The position numbers and the translations under genes are program-made. The notes below the pieces were generated by a model, which searched no databases, had not been told where the DNA came from, and was given only the letters and a program-made list of their open reading frames with translations. From assembly GCF_000241325.1 (NCBI RefSeq), contig NZ_BAEI01000094.1, positions 1 to 64,000 of the forward strand: 64,000 nucleotides of DNA. Direction: 5' to 3'. The stretch comes from Gordonia polyisoprenivorans NBRC 16320 = JCM 10675. Lineage in GTDB: Bacteria > Actinomycetota > Actinomycetes > Mycobacteriales > Mycobacteriaceae. Below are positions 1-8,468 of this stretch, piece after piece; the first letter of the stretch is position 1; the number at the start of each line of letters is the position of its first letter.

Positions 1-75
1 ACTGACCCGCTGACCTGATGGCCAGTCGCGGAACAGGATTGTCGACCAATCATTGTGACCCCGGACACAACGCGC

Positions 76-2550
76 CTACGTTGACGATCGGCATCGCCGA
101 TGAATGCCATTCTCTCCGCGAAGGACACCCCCATGACCGACGTTGCACTTGCCCCACCCGATGTGAACACCACCGCCGATACCGCACCGCCGGCGCCCGT
201 GGGCAATCCGGCGACCATCGGCGTCCCGACCTTCATCGTCGGATCGGTGGCACTCGGGATGGTGCTGATCGGATTCGTCCCGGCGACCGCAGTCGGCGCG
301 TCGATTCCGATCATCCTGGCCGCCACCGGAATCGGACAACTCGTCGCCGCCGTGTGGGCATTGTCGCTCGCGCAGAACGCCGTGGCCGCGGTCTTCGGCA
401 TCTTCGCCGGATTCTGGCTCAGCTACGCAGCACTCGTGCTCGGTCTCGCCCACAACTGGTACGGCGTCGGAGCCGACAACGCCGTGGCCACGCAGGAGGT
501 GTTCCTCACCTCGTGGGTGGTGGTGATCGTGATGCTGACCTTGGCCACCTTGCGCCTTCCGTTCGCGTTCACCCTGCTCTTCGTCCTCATCGACGTCGCA
601 CTGATTCTGGTCCTGGTGGCCACCGCGCACGGTAGTAGCACCATTCAGACGGCCGCAGGTTGGGTGGTGTTCGCCTTCGCCGCGGTCGGCGCCTATCTGT
701 TCTTCGACGCGATGTCGAGTTCCACCGGCGGCTCGGCGCTGCCACTGGGACGTCCACTGCTGTCGTGAGCTCTGGTGTCGTGACCCCCTGCTGTCGTGAG
801 CTCTGGTGTCGTGACCCCTGCTGTCGTCGTCTCCTGTGCGCACGACCTCCGGCGTCGACGTCAGCGTCGGCGCCGTGGGGGCACCGCGTAGCAGTGAGGC
901 GACGGCCGCACAGATCGACAACCCGATCGAGGCGACGAAGACGATGACGAGTCCGTCGTGGAACGGTCCGGACAACAGATCAGGGAAGAACTCGTGACCG
1001 GTGAGTGCCTGCTGCTGGGCCGTACTCAGGTGACCGAGCACTCCGGTGCCGGCGAGGAGATGTTCAATCGGATTGACGCCCAACAGCGCCGAGAACAGCG
1101 AAGCCACCGGAGGCAGATTGGCGACCTCACCGGCGACCCCGGCGGGCACACCCTGCTGCTGCAATCCCGCTGACATGGTCTCGGGCAGATGCGCGGCGAG
1201 GCCCACGATCATCAACGAGAAGAAGACACCGATCGACAGTGCGGTCCCGGAGTTCTGGAAGGTGGCCCGCATCCCGGACGCCACCCCTCGATACCGGGCG
1301 GGAACGCTTCCCATGATCGAGGAGGTGTTGGGTGCGGCGAACATGCCGGTGCCGATTCCGTTCAGCGCGATCAACAACGCAAACGCCCAGTACGGGAACA
1401 CGATCGGCAGGAACAACAGGCCGACGAAACTCGATCCGAAGAGCACCATGCCGACCGTGGCGAAGCCGCGGGCACCGAACCGATCCGAAAGCGCACCGGT
1501 CAGCGGGCCGGCGACGAAGAACCCGCATGTCAACGGCAGCATGAAGATTCCCGCCCACAGCGGGGTGTCGGCGAAATCGTAGCCGTGCAGCGGCAACCAG
1601 ATGCCCTGCAGCCAGATGATCAACACGAACTGGAGTCCGCCCTGCGCCAGCGACGCACACAGTGCCGCCAGGTTTCCGGCGGTGAAAGCCCGAATCCGGA
1701 AGAGCGTCAGCTCGATCATCGGTTCGGCCACCCGACTCTCGATGAGACCGAAGGCGATCAACGACACCACGCCCCCGACCAGCAGCGCCACCACGACCGG
1801 ATTCTCCCAGCCCATGGTGTGATCGCCGTAGGGCTGCAGTCCGATGGTGATGGCGATGAGTATCGCCGAGAGACCGAACGCGAACGACCCGTTGCCCCAC
1901 CAATCGATCCGCCCCGGATGGCGTTCGCCGTTGTCGCGGAGTTTCCGGTAGGCCCACACCGTGAAGAAGACGCCGACCGGGACATTCACCCAGAACACCG
2001 CCCGCCAATCCCATGCGGCCAGCAGACCACCGAGGACCAGTCCGCTCAACTGTCCGGCGAGCGCGGCAACCTGATTGAGCCCCAACGCGAATCCCCGGCG
2101 ATCCGAGGCGAACGCGTCGGTGAGGATGGCAGCCGAATTGCCGGTGAGCATCGATCCGCCGAGCGCCTGCAGCAACCGCCACGCGATCAGCCAGATCGCC
2201 GCGCCGGACGCGTGAAAAGGGTCGAACGACAACAGGATCGACGCGACGGTGAAGACCGCGAATCCCGCGTTGTAGATCCGCACGCGACCGAACATGTCGC
2301 CGAGCCGGCCCAGCGTGGTGACGGCCACCGCCTGCACCAGCCGATAACCCATGATCATCCAGAGCAGGAAACCGATGTTCTGTGACGCCAACGGGTCCAG
2401 CCCGATACCGCGGAAAATCGCGGGCAACGAGATGATGACGATCGACCCGTCGAGCGCCGACATGAACACCGCGGCAGTCGTGTTCGACAGTGCCACCCAC
2501 CGATAGCCGGGGTCGTCGGTGACCGTTTTCTCGTCCGTCGGCGCGCTCAC
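76..2550 (-). CDS. MFS transporter, DHA2 (14-TM drug-efflux) type, with an abnormal open C-terminal extension
   Basis: Predicted proton-driven efflux pump of the inner membrane. The first ~560 residues are a typical DHA2 transporter: the TM1 motif LDGSIVIISLP, a GRLGDMFGR loop between TM2 and TM3, and about 14 hydrophobic segments. After roughly position 860 the frame turns hydrophilic (His/Arg/Gly/Glu-rich) and stays open to a TAG at 76-78, running antisense through the whole acetate transporter gene. The natural C-terminus was probably near 800-860. The 31-bp repeat there may have removed the original stop. The GTG start overlaps the TGA of the upstream MarR gene (GTGA), so the two are translationally coupled. 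The core is certain; the annotated C-terminus is doubtful. Confidence 0.8.
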   Translation of the reverse strand: MSAPTDEKTVTDDPGYRWVALSNTTAAVFMSALDGSIVIISLPAIFRGIGLDPLASQNIGFLLWMIMGYRLVQAVAVTTLGRLGDMFGRVRIYNAGFAVFTVASILLSFDPFHASGAAIWLIAWRLLQALGGSMLTGNSAAILTDAFASDRRGFALGLNQVAALAGQLSGLVLGGLLAAWDWRAVFWVNVPVGVFFTVWAYRKLRDNGERHPGRIDWWGNGSFAFGLSAILIAITIGLQPYGDHTMGWENPVVVALLVGGVVSLIAFGLIESRVAEPMIELTLFRIRAFTAGNLAALCASLAQGGLQFVLIIWLQGIWLPLHGYDFADTPLWAGIFMLPLTCGFFVAGPLTGALSDRFGARGFATVGMVLFGSSFVGLLFLPIVFPYWAFALLIALNGIGTGMFAAPNTSSIMGSVPARYRGVASGMRATFQNSGTALSIGVFFSLMIVGLAAHLPETMSAGLQQQGVPAGVAGEVANLPPVASLFSALLGVNPIEHLLAGTGVLGHLSTAQQQALTGHEFFPDLLSGPFHDGLVIVFVASIGLSICAAVASLLRGAPTAPTLTSTPEVVRTGDDDSRGHDTRAHDSRGSRHQSSRQQWTSQWQRRAAGGTRHRVEEQIGADRGEGEHHPTCGRLNGATTVRGGHQDQNQCDVDEDEEQGERERKAQGGQGQHHDHHHPRGEEHLLRGHGVVGSDAVPVVGETEHECCVAEPESGEDAEDRGHGVLRERQCPHGGDELSDSGGGQDDRNRRADCGRRDESDQHHPECHRSDDEGRDADGRRIAHGRRRCGIGGGVHIGWGKCNVGHGGVLRGENGIHRRCRSST
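133..768 (+). CDS. Acetate/succinate transporter, GPR1/FUN34/YaaH (SatP) family
   Basis: Predicted inner-membrane carrier for acetate or succinate (AceTr family). The protein is about 211 residues with six hydrophobic segments, the usual size. The family signature NPATIG lies just before the first membrane segment, and a GFWLSYAAL stretch matches the conserved second-half motif. I chose the ATG at 133 (MTDVALAPP) because the conserved region starts well after it; an in-frame ATG at 100 is possible. The whole gene lies antisense to the open 3' extension of the neighbouring MFS gene, and its stop codon falls in the first copy of a 31-bp tandem repeat. Family assignment is firm; the substrate is inferred. 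Confidence 0.82.
   Translation: MTDVALAPPDVNTTADTAPPAPVGNPATIGVPTFIVGSVALGMVLIGFVPATAVGASIPIILAATGIGQLVAAVWALSLAQNAVAAVFGIFAGFWLSYAALVLGLAHNWYGVGADNAVATQEVFLTSWVVVIVMLTLATLRLPFAFTLLFVLIDVALILVLVATAHGSSTIQTAAGWVVFAFAAVGAYLFFDAMSSSTGGSALPLGRPLLS
757..827. repeat. 31-bp tandem repeat, about 2.3 copies
   Basis: Copies begin at 757 and 788, with a partial third from 818. The unit reads CTGCTGTCGTGAGCTCTGGT followed by GTCGTGACCCC. It contains the stop codon of the acetate transporter. On the other strand it lies in the C-terminal coding part of the MFS gene. A 31-bp unit is not a multiple of three, so a change in copy number would shift the MFS frame. Confidence 0.85.
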
Positions 2551-2981
2551 AGGGCCTCGGCCACCCGGTCGAGCAGGGGCAAAGCGGCAGCGACGACTCG
2601 GATCTCGTCGGCGTCGAGGACCGAGGTCATGGCGGTCGCGATGGCCTGGGTGCGATGGTTGCGCCGATCACCGAGCACCGCACGGCCTTTGGCGGTCAGT
2701 CGCAGCACCGCACGCCGACCGTCGGCGGGGTCGGGAGCCTTGGCGACGAGTCCCCCGGAGAGCAACGACGAGATCGTGACCCCCATCGACTGCGGCGTGA
2801 TCTGTTCGCGGCGGGCGAGTTCGGCTGCGGTGCTCTCACCGTCGCGGTCCAGTCGTGCCAGCACCGTCGTCTCCGGGACACTCGGATCGTCGGGATTGCG
2901 ATGTGCCCGGAGCCGTCGCAACAGCACGCCGAGCGTGAGCCTCAGTCCCGCCGCGACGTCGAGGATGTCGTCATCGGTCAT
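2547..2981 (-). CDS. MarR-family transcriptional regulator
   Basis: Dimeric winged-helix DNA-binding regulator of 144 residues, the usual length. The central region (about 35-100) carries the helix-turn-helix (STAAELARREQITPQSMGV), then the wing with DPADGRRAVLRLT, the family's D-x-R-wing signature. It overlaps the MFS start by 4 nt, so it most likely represses its own operon and the pump until a phenolic or drug-like ligand binds. A TTATCA/TGATCAA inverted repeat lies 17 bp upstream of the start. The ligand cannot be predicted. Confidence 0.88.
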   Translation of the reverse strand: MTDDDILDVAAGLRLTLGVLLRRLRAHRNPDDPSVPETTVLARLDRDGESTAAELARREQITPQSMGVTISSLLSGGLVAKAPDPADGRRAVLRLTAKGRAVLGDRRNHRTQAIATAMTSVLDADEIRVVAAALPLLDRVAEAL

Positions 2982-2997
2982 GATCGACAGCCTAGGC

Positions 2998-3018
2998 TTA
3001 TCAGTTTTGGTTGATCAA
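2998..3018. promoter_or_regulatory. Putative MarR operator
   Basis: Imperfect inverted repeat TTATCA-N8-TGATCAA, whose right half includes the perfect palindrome TTGATCAA (3011-3018). It lies just upstream of the marR-MFS start on the minus strand, where self-repressing MarR proteins usually bind. Binding is inferred from position and symmetry only. Confidence 0.4.
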
Positions 3019-3080
3019 ATGTCTCGTACCGCGCAAACGGGGTATTTCCGACAGCATCCGCGATCGGCGCGTCGAAACCT

Positions 3081-4538
3081 TCAGTGCACCTGCTCCAGGA
3101 GCCGCAGCCATACCTCACTGACCGTCGGATACGACGGCACCGCATGCCAGAGCTGTTGCAGCCGAACCCTTCCCACGACGGCCACGGTTGCCGAGTGCAG
3201 TAGTTCGGCGACCTCGGGACCGACGAAGGTGACCCCGACGAGCAGATCGCGGGACCGGTCGATCACCAGTTGCGCATGACCGCGGTAATTGTCGCGTTCG
3301 AGCGATGATCCGGCGACCGCGATGTCGAGCGCCGAGATCTGCACATCGATGCCCGCCTCGCGCGCGGCGCGTTCGGTGAGTCCGACGCTGCCGACCTGCG
3401 GGCGGGTGAAGACCACCTGGGGCACGGCCCCGTGATCGGCCGAGGCGCGGTAACGGGGGTCGACGAGATCGGTGCCGTCGGCACGGGCCGCGATCACCTC
3501 ACCGGCCACCCTGGCCTGGTACTTGCCCATGTGGGTCAAGGGCGCACGTGAATTCACGTCGCCGACCGCATAGAGCCATGAGTGCTCGCCGACGGTGAGA
3601 TGGTCGTCGACGTCGAGCGGTTGGTGCGGATCAATGCCGAGGACCTCGAGACCGAGGTCGGTGGTCGCGGGTGTGCGACCGGCGGCAACGATGATCTCGT
3701 CCACCTCGATCTCGTCGGTCACCGCGCCGTCGCGCCCGGCGATGCGCACCCGGACCGGCCCACCGTGGCGCCGACCGTATCCGGTGTCACGGGCGTCGTC
3801 CCTATCCACCTCGGCGAGCGTGGCGCGCAAGCGCACGTCGACGCCGCGCTCGGACAGTGCGTCAGCAACCCGTTGTCCGGCAAAGGGTTCGGCATTCGCC
3901 AGGAGGCGATCCCCGCGGACCAGCAGGGTGACCGCGGCGCCGAGATCAGTGAGCCAGGTCGCCGCCTCGCACGCCACCACGCCGCCGCCGAGGATCGCCA
4001 CCCGGCGCGGTACGTCGAGCATGTTGGTGGCGTCGCGGGAAGTCCAGGGCAGCGCGGCGGCCAGGCCCGGGATCGGCGGGATGGTGGCGGTACTGCCGGT
4101 CGCCAGGACCACCGCCCGGCGTGCGCGCAACCGCCGGGTGCCCTCGGCGCCGCTCACCTCGACCTCCCGATCCCCGACCAGCCGCGCGTGTCCACGGATG
4201 ACGTCGATGCCGGCCGACCGCGCCCACTGCACCTGAGAGGCGTCGTCGCGGTGGGAGGTGAAGTCGTCACGCCAGGCGAACAGCGCGCCGCGGTCCGGGC
4301 TCATCGACGCCAGCGACGGACGAGCACCGGGAAGACCGGCAGCCCCGTCCAAGGCGGCACCCGCCCCGAGCAACGCCTTACTGGGCATACATGCCCAGTA
4401 CGAGCACTCCCCGCCGACGAGTTCGTGGTCGATGATCGCGGCGGTGCGGTCGCTTCCGCGGATCGCGTAATCGGCCGCGTTTTCCCCGGCCGGTCCGCCG
4501 CCGATCACCAGGACGTCGTAGGTCGCTGTCGTGGACAT
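3081..4538 (-). CDS. FAD-dependent pyridine nucleotide-disulphide oxidoreductase (mercuric reductase/Lpd-like)
   Basis: Cytosolic flavoprotein of about 485 residues. FAD-binding GGGPAG is at 13-18, the redox-active disulphide GGECSYWACMPSK has Cys45 and Cys50, and a second Rossmann motif (LGGGVVACEAA) lies near 180 for NAD(P)H. The C-terminal dimerisation domain ends with HAVPSYPTVSE, the His-Glu catalytic pair of the family. This supports a disulphide-reductase-like activity. There is no N-terminal heavy-metal domain and no vicinal C-terminal Cys pair, so true mercuric reductase is unlikely. I chose the ATG at 4538 because the FAD fold begins directly after it; the longer frame upstream lacks homology. 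The gene stands alone, divergent from the phospholipase gene. Confidence 0.85.
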   Translation of the reverse strand: MSTTATYDVLVIGGGPAGENAADYAIRGSDRTAAIIDHELVGGECSYWACMPSKALLGAGAALDGAAGLPGARPSLASMSPDRGALFAWRDDFTSHRDDASQVQWARSAGIDVIRGHARLVGDREVEVSGAEGTRRLRARRAVVLATGSTATIPPIPGLAAALPWTSRDATNMLDVPRRVAILGGGVVACEAATWLTDLGAAVTLLVRGDRLLANAEPFAGQRVADALSERGVDVRLRATLAEVDRDDARDTGYGRRHGGPVRVRIAGRDGAVTDEIEVDEIIVAAGRTPATTDLGLEVLGIDPHQPLDVDDHLTVGEHSWLYAVGDVNSRAPLTHMGKYQARVAGEVIAARADGTDLVDPRYRASADHGAVPQVVFTRPQVGSVGLTERAAREAGIDVQISALDIAVAGSSLERDNYRGHAQLVIDRSRDLLVGVTFVGPEVAELLHSATVAVVGRVRLQQLWHAVPSYPTVSEVWLRLLEQVH

Positions 4539-4757
4539 CCCTCCACCGTAGGCGCGTCGGGATGCGGGATTCGACAACTCCGGCAATCCCGGCGACGCGC
4601 ATCCCCGAACCCCCCGACGGGCTAGGGTGCTGAGGGGATTCGCGGGCATCACAGCCGATTCACCCACCGTTCGCGTGGGTCGGATACTGTCCGCGGGTCA
4701 CAGCGGGGCGCACCCTGCCCCGTGGGGAGTTCGCGACGAGGAGATGTGGGTTCATCG

Positions 4758-6281
4758 ATGTTTGCAGGACTGGGTCGACGTGAATTCCTGAGACGGGTCG
4801 CCGCGACCGGCGGCGGCGCACTGCTCACCTCGTGGGCCGCACCGATCATCGACAAGGCCTATGCATCGGCCGATCCCGGCGGGACCGGATCACTCGCCGA
4901 CATCGAGCACATCGTGCTCTTCATGCAGGAGAACCGCTCGTTCGATCACTACTTCGGAACCTATTCCGGCGTACGGGGTTTCGGTGAAGCATCCCCGGCC
5001 TGGAAGCAGTACGGCTGGGCGCCGGGAAAAGGTCCGACGCCCAGCGGCTACACCATGCCGTTCCGGCTCGACACCACCGCGGGGGCCAACCTCGACGGCG
5101 AGTGCATCAACGACCCCGACCATTCGTGGGCCGGCCTGCACCAGGCCTGGAACGGCGGCCGCAACGACGGCTGGCTCCCGATGTCGATCAAGTCGGTCGG
5201 CCCCGACAACGCCCCGGCGTTGATGGGCTATTACGAGCGTGAGGACATCCCGGTCCACCGCTCGCTCGCCGAGGCCTTCACCCTGTGCGACGGCTACCAC
5301 TGCTCGGTACTCGGACCCACCGACCCCAACCGCCTGTACTGGATGAGCGCAACCCTCGACCCGGAGGGCCGCCACGGTGGGCCGCTCCTCGAAACCCCCA
5401 CGCTCATCCCCAAATTCGTCTATTCGTGGCGCACCATGCCGGAGAACCTCCAAGAGGCCGGGGTGAGCTGGAAGATCTACAACAACAAGGACTTCGGGCC
5501 GGTCTCGTCGGTGATCCTCGACGGCATGATGGGCTGCTTCAAGCAGGCCCAGGACCCGAATTCCGAACTCGCCAAGCGCGGTATCGCCCCCACCTACCCC
5601 AACGACTTCGCCGCAGACGTCAAGGCCAACCGCCTGCCGAAGGTCTCCTGGGTGATCCCACCGGCGATGGAATGCGAGCATCCGGCATTGCCCGCCGCCC
5701 TCGGCGCCGTCGGCATCGTGCAACTCCTCGACATCCTCACCTCCAATCCCGCGGTGTGGGAAAAGACCGCGCTGATCATCAGTTACGACGAGAACGGCGG
5801 CTTCTTCGATCACGTCACCCCGCCGACGGCACCTCCGGGTACCGCCGGCGAGTACGTGAGCGTCGGCGATCTCAACCGGTTCCCGGCCGCCAAGGGCATC
5901 CGCGGCCCCATCGGCCTCGGCTATCGCGTGCCCTGCTTCGTGATCTCGCCCTACAGCCGTGGCGGACTCGTGGCCTCGGAGACCTTCGACCACACCTCGC
6001 AGCTGAGGCTGATCGAGAAGCGGTTCGGCGTCGACGTGCCCAACCTGACGGCGTGGCGCCGTGCGACCGTCGGCGACATGACCTCGGCCTTCGACTTCGG
6101 CAGTCGGCCGAACTCCGCACGACCACACTTCGGCGACCCCAATCCCGACGCGCAGAACGCCCTGCTGCAGTGCGGTCCCAACATCGCGGCGGGTACCGCC
6201 GGGCACGGCCGGCCCTACCCGGTCCCGCCGAATTCGATGCCGCGCCAGCAGCCGGGAACCCGACGAGCACCGACCGGGTGA
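4758..6281 (+). CDS. Tat-exported phospholipase C (phosphoesterase family)
   Basis: Extracellular or cell-wall phospholipase C of the PlcA-D/AcpA phosphoesterase family, about 507 residues (family about 510-520). The N-terminus has a twin-arginine signal (RREFLRR at 7-13, then a hydrophobic stretch ending AYA near 38). Hallmark motifs are QENRSFDHYFGTYSGVRGF just after the signal and DENGGFFDHVTPP in the middle, which contribute active-site residues in the family. I chose the ATG at 4758; GAGGAG lies 14 nt upstream. A GTG at 4722 is in frame, but no homology supports it. It would hydrolyse phosphatidylcholine-like lipids for carbon or phosphate, or act on host membranes. Substrate range is inferred. 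Confidence 0.88.
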   Translation: MFAGLGRREFLRRVAATGGGALLTSWAAPIIDKAYASADPGGTGSLADIEHIVLFMQENRSFDHYFGTYSGVRGFGEASPAWKQYGWAPGKGPTPSGYTMPFRLDTTAGANLDGECINDPDHSWAGLHQAWNGGRNDGWLPMSIKSVGPDNAPALMGYYEREDIPVHRSLAEAFTLCDGYHCSVLGPTDPNRLYWMSATLDPEGRHGGPLLETPTLIPKFVYSWRTMPENLQEAGVSWKIYNNKDFGPVSSVILDGMMGCFKQAQDPNSELAKRGIAPTYPNDFAADVKANRLPKVSWVIPPAMECEHPALPAALGAVGIVQLLDILTSNPAVWEKTALIISYDENGGFFDHVTPPTAPPGTAGEYVSVGDLNRFPAAKGIRGPIGLGYRVPCFVISPYSRGGLVASETFDHTSQLRLIEKRFGVDVPNLTAWRRATVGDMTSAFDFGSRPNSARPHFGDPNPDAQNALLQCGPNIAAGTAGHGRPYPVPPNSMPRQQPGTRRAPTG

Positions 6282-6361
6282 CCGTCGCCGCGGGATGACC
6301 GTGATGTACTCGGACCATGATCGGTACGCGTGATCAGGGCCGCTGTCCGCAGGTGCTCGCA

Positions 6362-6553
6362 ATGAGTAACGGCGCCGTCGCCGGGCTCACCATCGGCATC
6401 TCGGTGTATGCCGCAGCGATCCTCATCGCCGTCGGCCTCGGCATCAGCGCCGCACGTCAGGGCCGTCGCCGTACGGCCATCGCGTGTGCGGTCGTCGTCG
6501 GGGTCCTCACCGTCGCGGGAGTGATCGTGGCCGTCGCGAGCAGCGTCGCCTGA
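6362..6553 (+). CDS. Small membrane protein with two TM segments, unknown function
   Basis: Predicted 63-residue protein beginning MSNGAVAGLTIG. It has two hydrophobic helices (about 5-27 and 38-60) separated by a positively charged loop (RQGRRRT), giving a hairpin topology with the loop in the cytoplasm. An AGGTG sequence sits upstream of the ATG. A longer in-frame start at 6317 adds a hydrophilic stretch with no support. I do not recognise the family. Confidence 0.5.
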   Translation: MSNGAVAGLTIGISVYAAAILIAVGLGISAARQGRRRTAIACAVVVGVLTVAGVIVAVASSVA

Positions 6554-6740
6554 GACGCGTGTGACCGGAGGTGACTCGCGCCACGATTCGCCCGTTCTCG
6601 CCGCAACCGTGTAGCGTTGGTCAACGAATGACCCGCCCAGCGCGGAGTCAGACGTCGTAGAACGACTGTTTTCGGCGGTCCCACCCGGGCCTACTGGCCT
6701 GCCGGTCGGAGAGAACCGCCTCGATCACTCCACTTCATAC

Positions 6741-6772
6741 GGCGAACGAATGCGCGGACCCGCGCGTTCGCC
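6741..6772 (+). promoter_or_regulatory. Strong hairpin in the 5' leader of the DEAD-box helicase gene
   Basis: Arms GGCGAACG (6741-6748) and CGTTCGCC (6765-6772) are perfectly complementary, and the inner GCGCG/CGCGC can extend the stem. It lies 60 bp before the helicase ATG in a 280-bp gene-free stretch (6554-6833). In the RNA it would be a candidate cis element for autoregulation or cold response, or a terminator for the small gene upstream. No U-tract follows. Confidence 0.5.
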
Positions 6773-6833
6773 ATCCCTCTCGCGGATGTGGGTGATCCCT
6801 GCGCCGTGAGACTGCCCGAAAGGCACCACACGT

Positions 6834-8360
6834 ATGACGACATTCGCATCCCTCGGTGTACCCACCGCACTCGTCGAGGTACTCGCCGCCGACGGCAAGA
6901 CCGAGGCGTTTCCCATCCAGGCCGACACCCTGACCGACACCCTCGACGGTGCCGACGTCCTCGGCCGTGGCCGTACCGGCTCCGGCAAGACCCTGGCCTT
7001 CTCCATCCCGCTGGTCGCCGGCCTGGCCGAGATGGAGGTCACCCGCACCCCGGGTGCACCGACCGGACTGGTCCTGGCCCCCACCCGTGAGCTGGCCACC
7101 CAGATCGCGACGGCCATCGAACCCCTCGCAGCTGCGCTGAGCCTGCGCGTCACCACGATCTTCGGCGGCGTCAGCCAGAAGCGTCAGGAAGACGCGATGC
7201 GCCGCGGCGCCGACATCGTTGTCGCCTGCCCCGGCCGCCTGGAAGACCTTGTGCAGCAACGCATCGTGCGTCTGGACAACGTCGAGATCACCGTGCTCGA
7301 CGAGGCCGATCACATGGCCGACCTCGGCTTCCTACCCGCCGTCACCCGCATCCTCGCGGCCACCCCCGCCGACGGACAGCGGATGCTGTTCTCGGCCACC
7401 CTCGACAACGGCGTCGACAAACTCGTCAAGCGATTCCTGAACAAGCCGGTGATGCACTCGGTCGACGACTCCTCCTCGCCCGTCGAGCAGATGACCCACC
7501 ACGTCTTCGAGGTGGCGGGCGCCGGCGACAAGACCGCATTGATCAACACCCTCGCTTCCGGCACCGGCCGACGAATCCTGTTCACCCGCACCAAGCACCA
7601 GGCCAAGAAGCTCGCGAAGAAGCTGACCGCCGACGGCATTCCCGCGGTTGATCTGCACGGCAACCTGTCGCAGGCACAGCGCGACCGCAGTCTGGCCGCC
7701 TTCGGCAACGGCTCGGTCCGGGTGCTCGTCGCCACCGACGTCGCCGCACGCGGTGTGCACGTCGACGGCATCGAGCTGGTCGTGCACGTCGATCCGCCGG
7801 CCGAGCACAAGGCCTACCTGCACCGCTCGGGTCGTACCGCGCGTGCCGGCAACGCCGGTGACGTCGTCACCGTGTGCCTGCCCGAGCAGCGCCGGGACCT
7901 GCGTTCGCTGCTGCACAAGGCGAAGATCCAGGTGACCCCGCAGCGTGTGGACGCCGGCTCCGACGCCGTCGTCACCCTCGTCGGCGAGCGGGCCGCCCAT
8001 GTCACGCCCGCCCCCGAGCAGCCCGCGCCGCAACGGCAGGCGCGCGGACCGCGTCGATCCGGCGGCCAGTCCGGCGGACGCAACCGCGGTGGCACCCGCG
8101 CCGGCAGTCGCGACGGTGGCGGCCACAGCGGCGGCCGTGCGCGCAGCGAGCAGTCCGGCGGCCAGAGCTCACGGTCACGCTCGGGCAACGGTCACCGGTC
8201 GGCGACCGGCCACCCGGAGTCGAGCACCCCTCGCACCGGAACCGCCGCGCGGTCCGGTGGGGCCCGCAGCCGCGACGGACAGAGCAATGCACGGCGCGGC
8301 AACGGCCGCAACGGCAAAGGCCAGGTCGCACGTCGACACACCTCGTCGTCGGCTCGCTGA
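6834..8360 (+). CDS. rhlE: DEAD-box ATP-dependent RNA helicase, RhlE type
   Basis: ATP-dependent RNA unwinding enzyme used in RNA turnover, ribosome assembly and cold adaptation. Order of motifs: Q-motif region (FPIQ), Walker A GRGRTGSGKT (44-53), PTREL (83-87), DEAD (156-159), SAT near 185, and HRSGRTAR in the second RecA domain. From about residue 400 to 508 the tail is rich in Arg, Gly and Ser (repeated GG-R and SGG groups), typical of actinobacterial RhlE RNA-binding extensions. Size and domain order fit. The ATG at 6834 is preceded by GAAAGG. The 5' leader holds a strong hairpin. Confidence 0.92.
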   Translation: MTTFASLGVPTALVEVLAADGKTEAFPIQADTLTDTLDGADVLGRGRTGSGKTLAFSIPLVAGLAEMEVTRTPGAPTGLVLAPTRELATQIATAIEPLAAALSLRVTTIFGGVSQKRQEDAMRRGADIVVACPGRLEDLVQQRIVRLDNVEITVLDEADHMADLGFLPAVTRILAATPADGQRMLFSATLDNGVDKLVKRFLNKPVMHSVDDSSSPVEQMTHHVFEVAGAGDKTALINTLASGTGRRILFTRTKHQAKKLAKKLTADGIPAVDLHGNLSQAQRDRSLAAFGNGSVRVLVATDVAARGVHVDGIELVVHVDPPAEHKAYLHRSGRTARAGNAGDVVTVCLPEQRRDLRSLLHKAKIQVTPQRVDAGSDAVVTLVGERAAHVTPAPEQPAPQRQARGPRRSGGQSGGRNRGGTRAGSRDGGGHSGGRARSEQSGGQSSRSRSGNGHRSATGHPESSTPRTGTAARSGGARSRDGQSNARRGNGRNGKGQVARRHTSSSAR

Positions 8361-8414
8361 TCACACTCGCGTGACCCGCGTCACCTGCGGGTCGCGGCGA
8401 GACAAGCCCCTCAT

Positions 8415-8451
8415 AATTGCACGGGTCTGCAACATTGCAGGCCGTGCAATT
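8415..8451. promoter_or_regulatory. Nested palindrome, probable TetR operator
   Basis: Outer arms AATTGCACGG (8415-8424) and CCGTGCAATT (8442-8451) are perfectly complementary. They enclose a second palindrome, CTGCAA-CA-TTGCAG (8427-8440). It ends 17 bp before the TetR start. Such nested symmetry suits two TetR dimers binding side by side, shutting off tetR and the following MMPL gene. Confidence 0.72.
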
Positions 8452-8468
8452 TCCGTACGGTGGGAGTC

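Noticed and set aside
2991..2996. CCTAGG palindrome near the MarR start
   Set aside because: Only 6 bp and common by chance; the TTATCA/TGATCAA repeat beside it is the better candidate.
3582..4625. Plus-strand frame opposite the flavoprotein gene
   Set aside because: Product is Arg/Gly/Asp-rich without recognisable domains, while the opposite strand has FAD, disulphide and NAD motifs in order.
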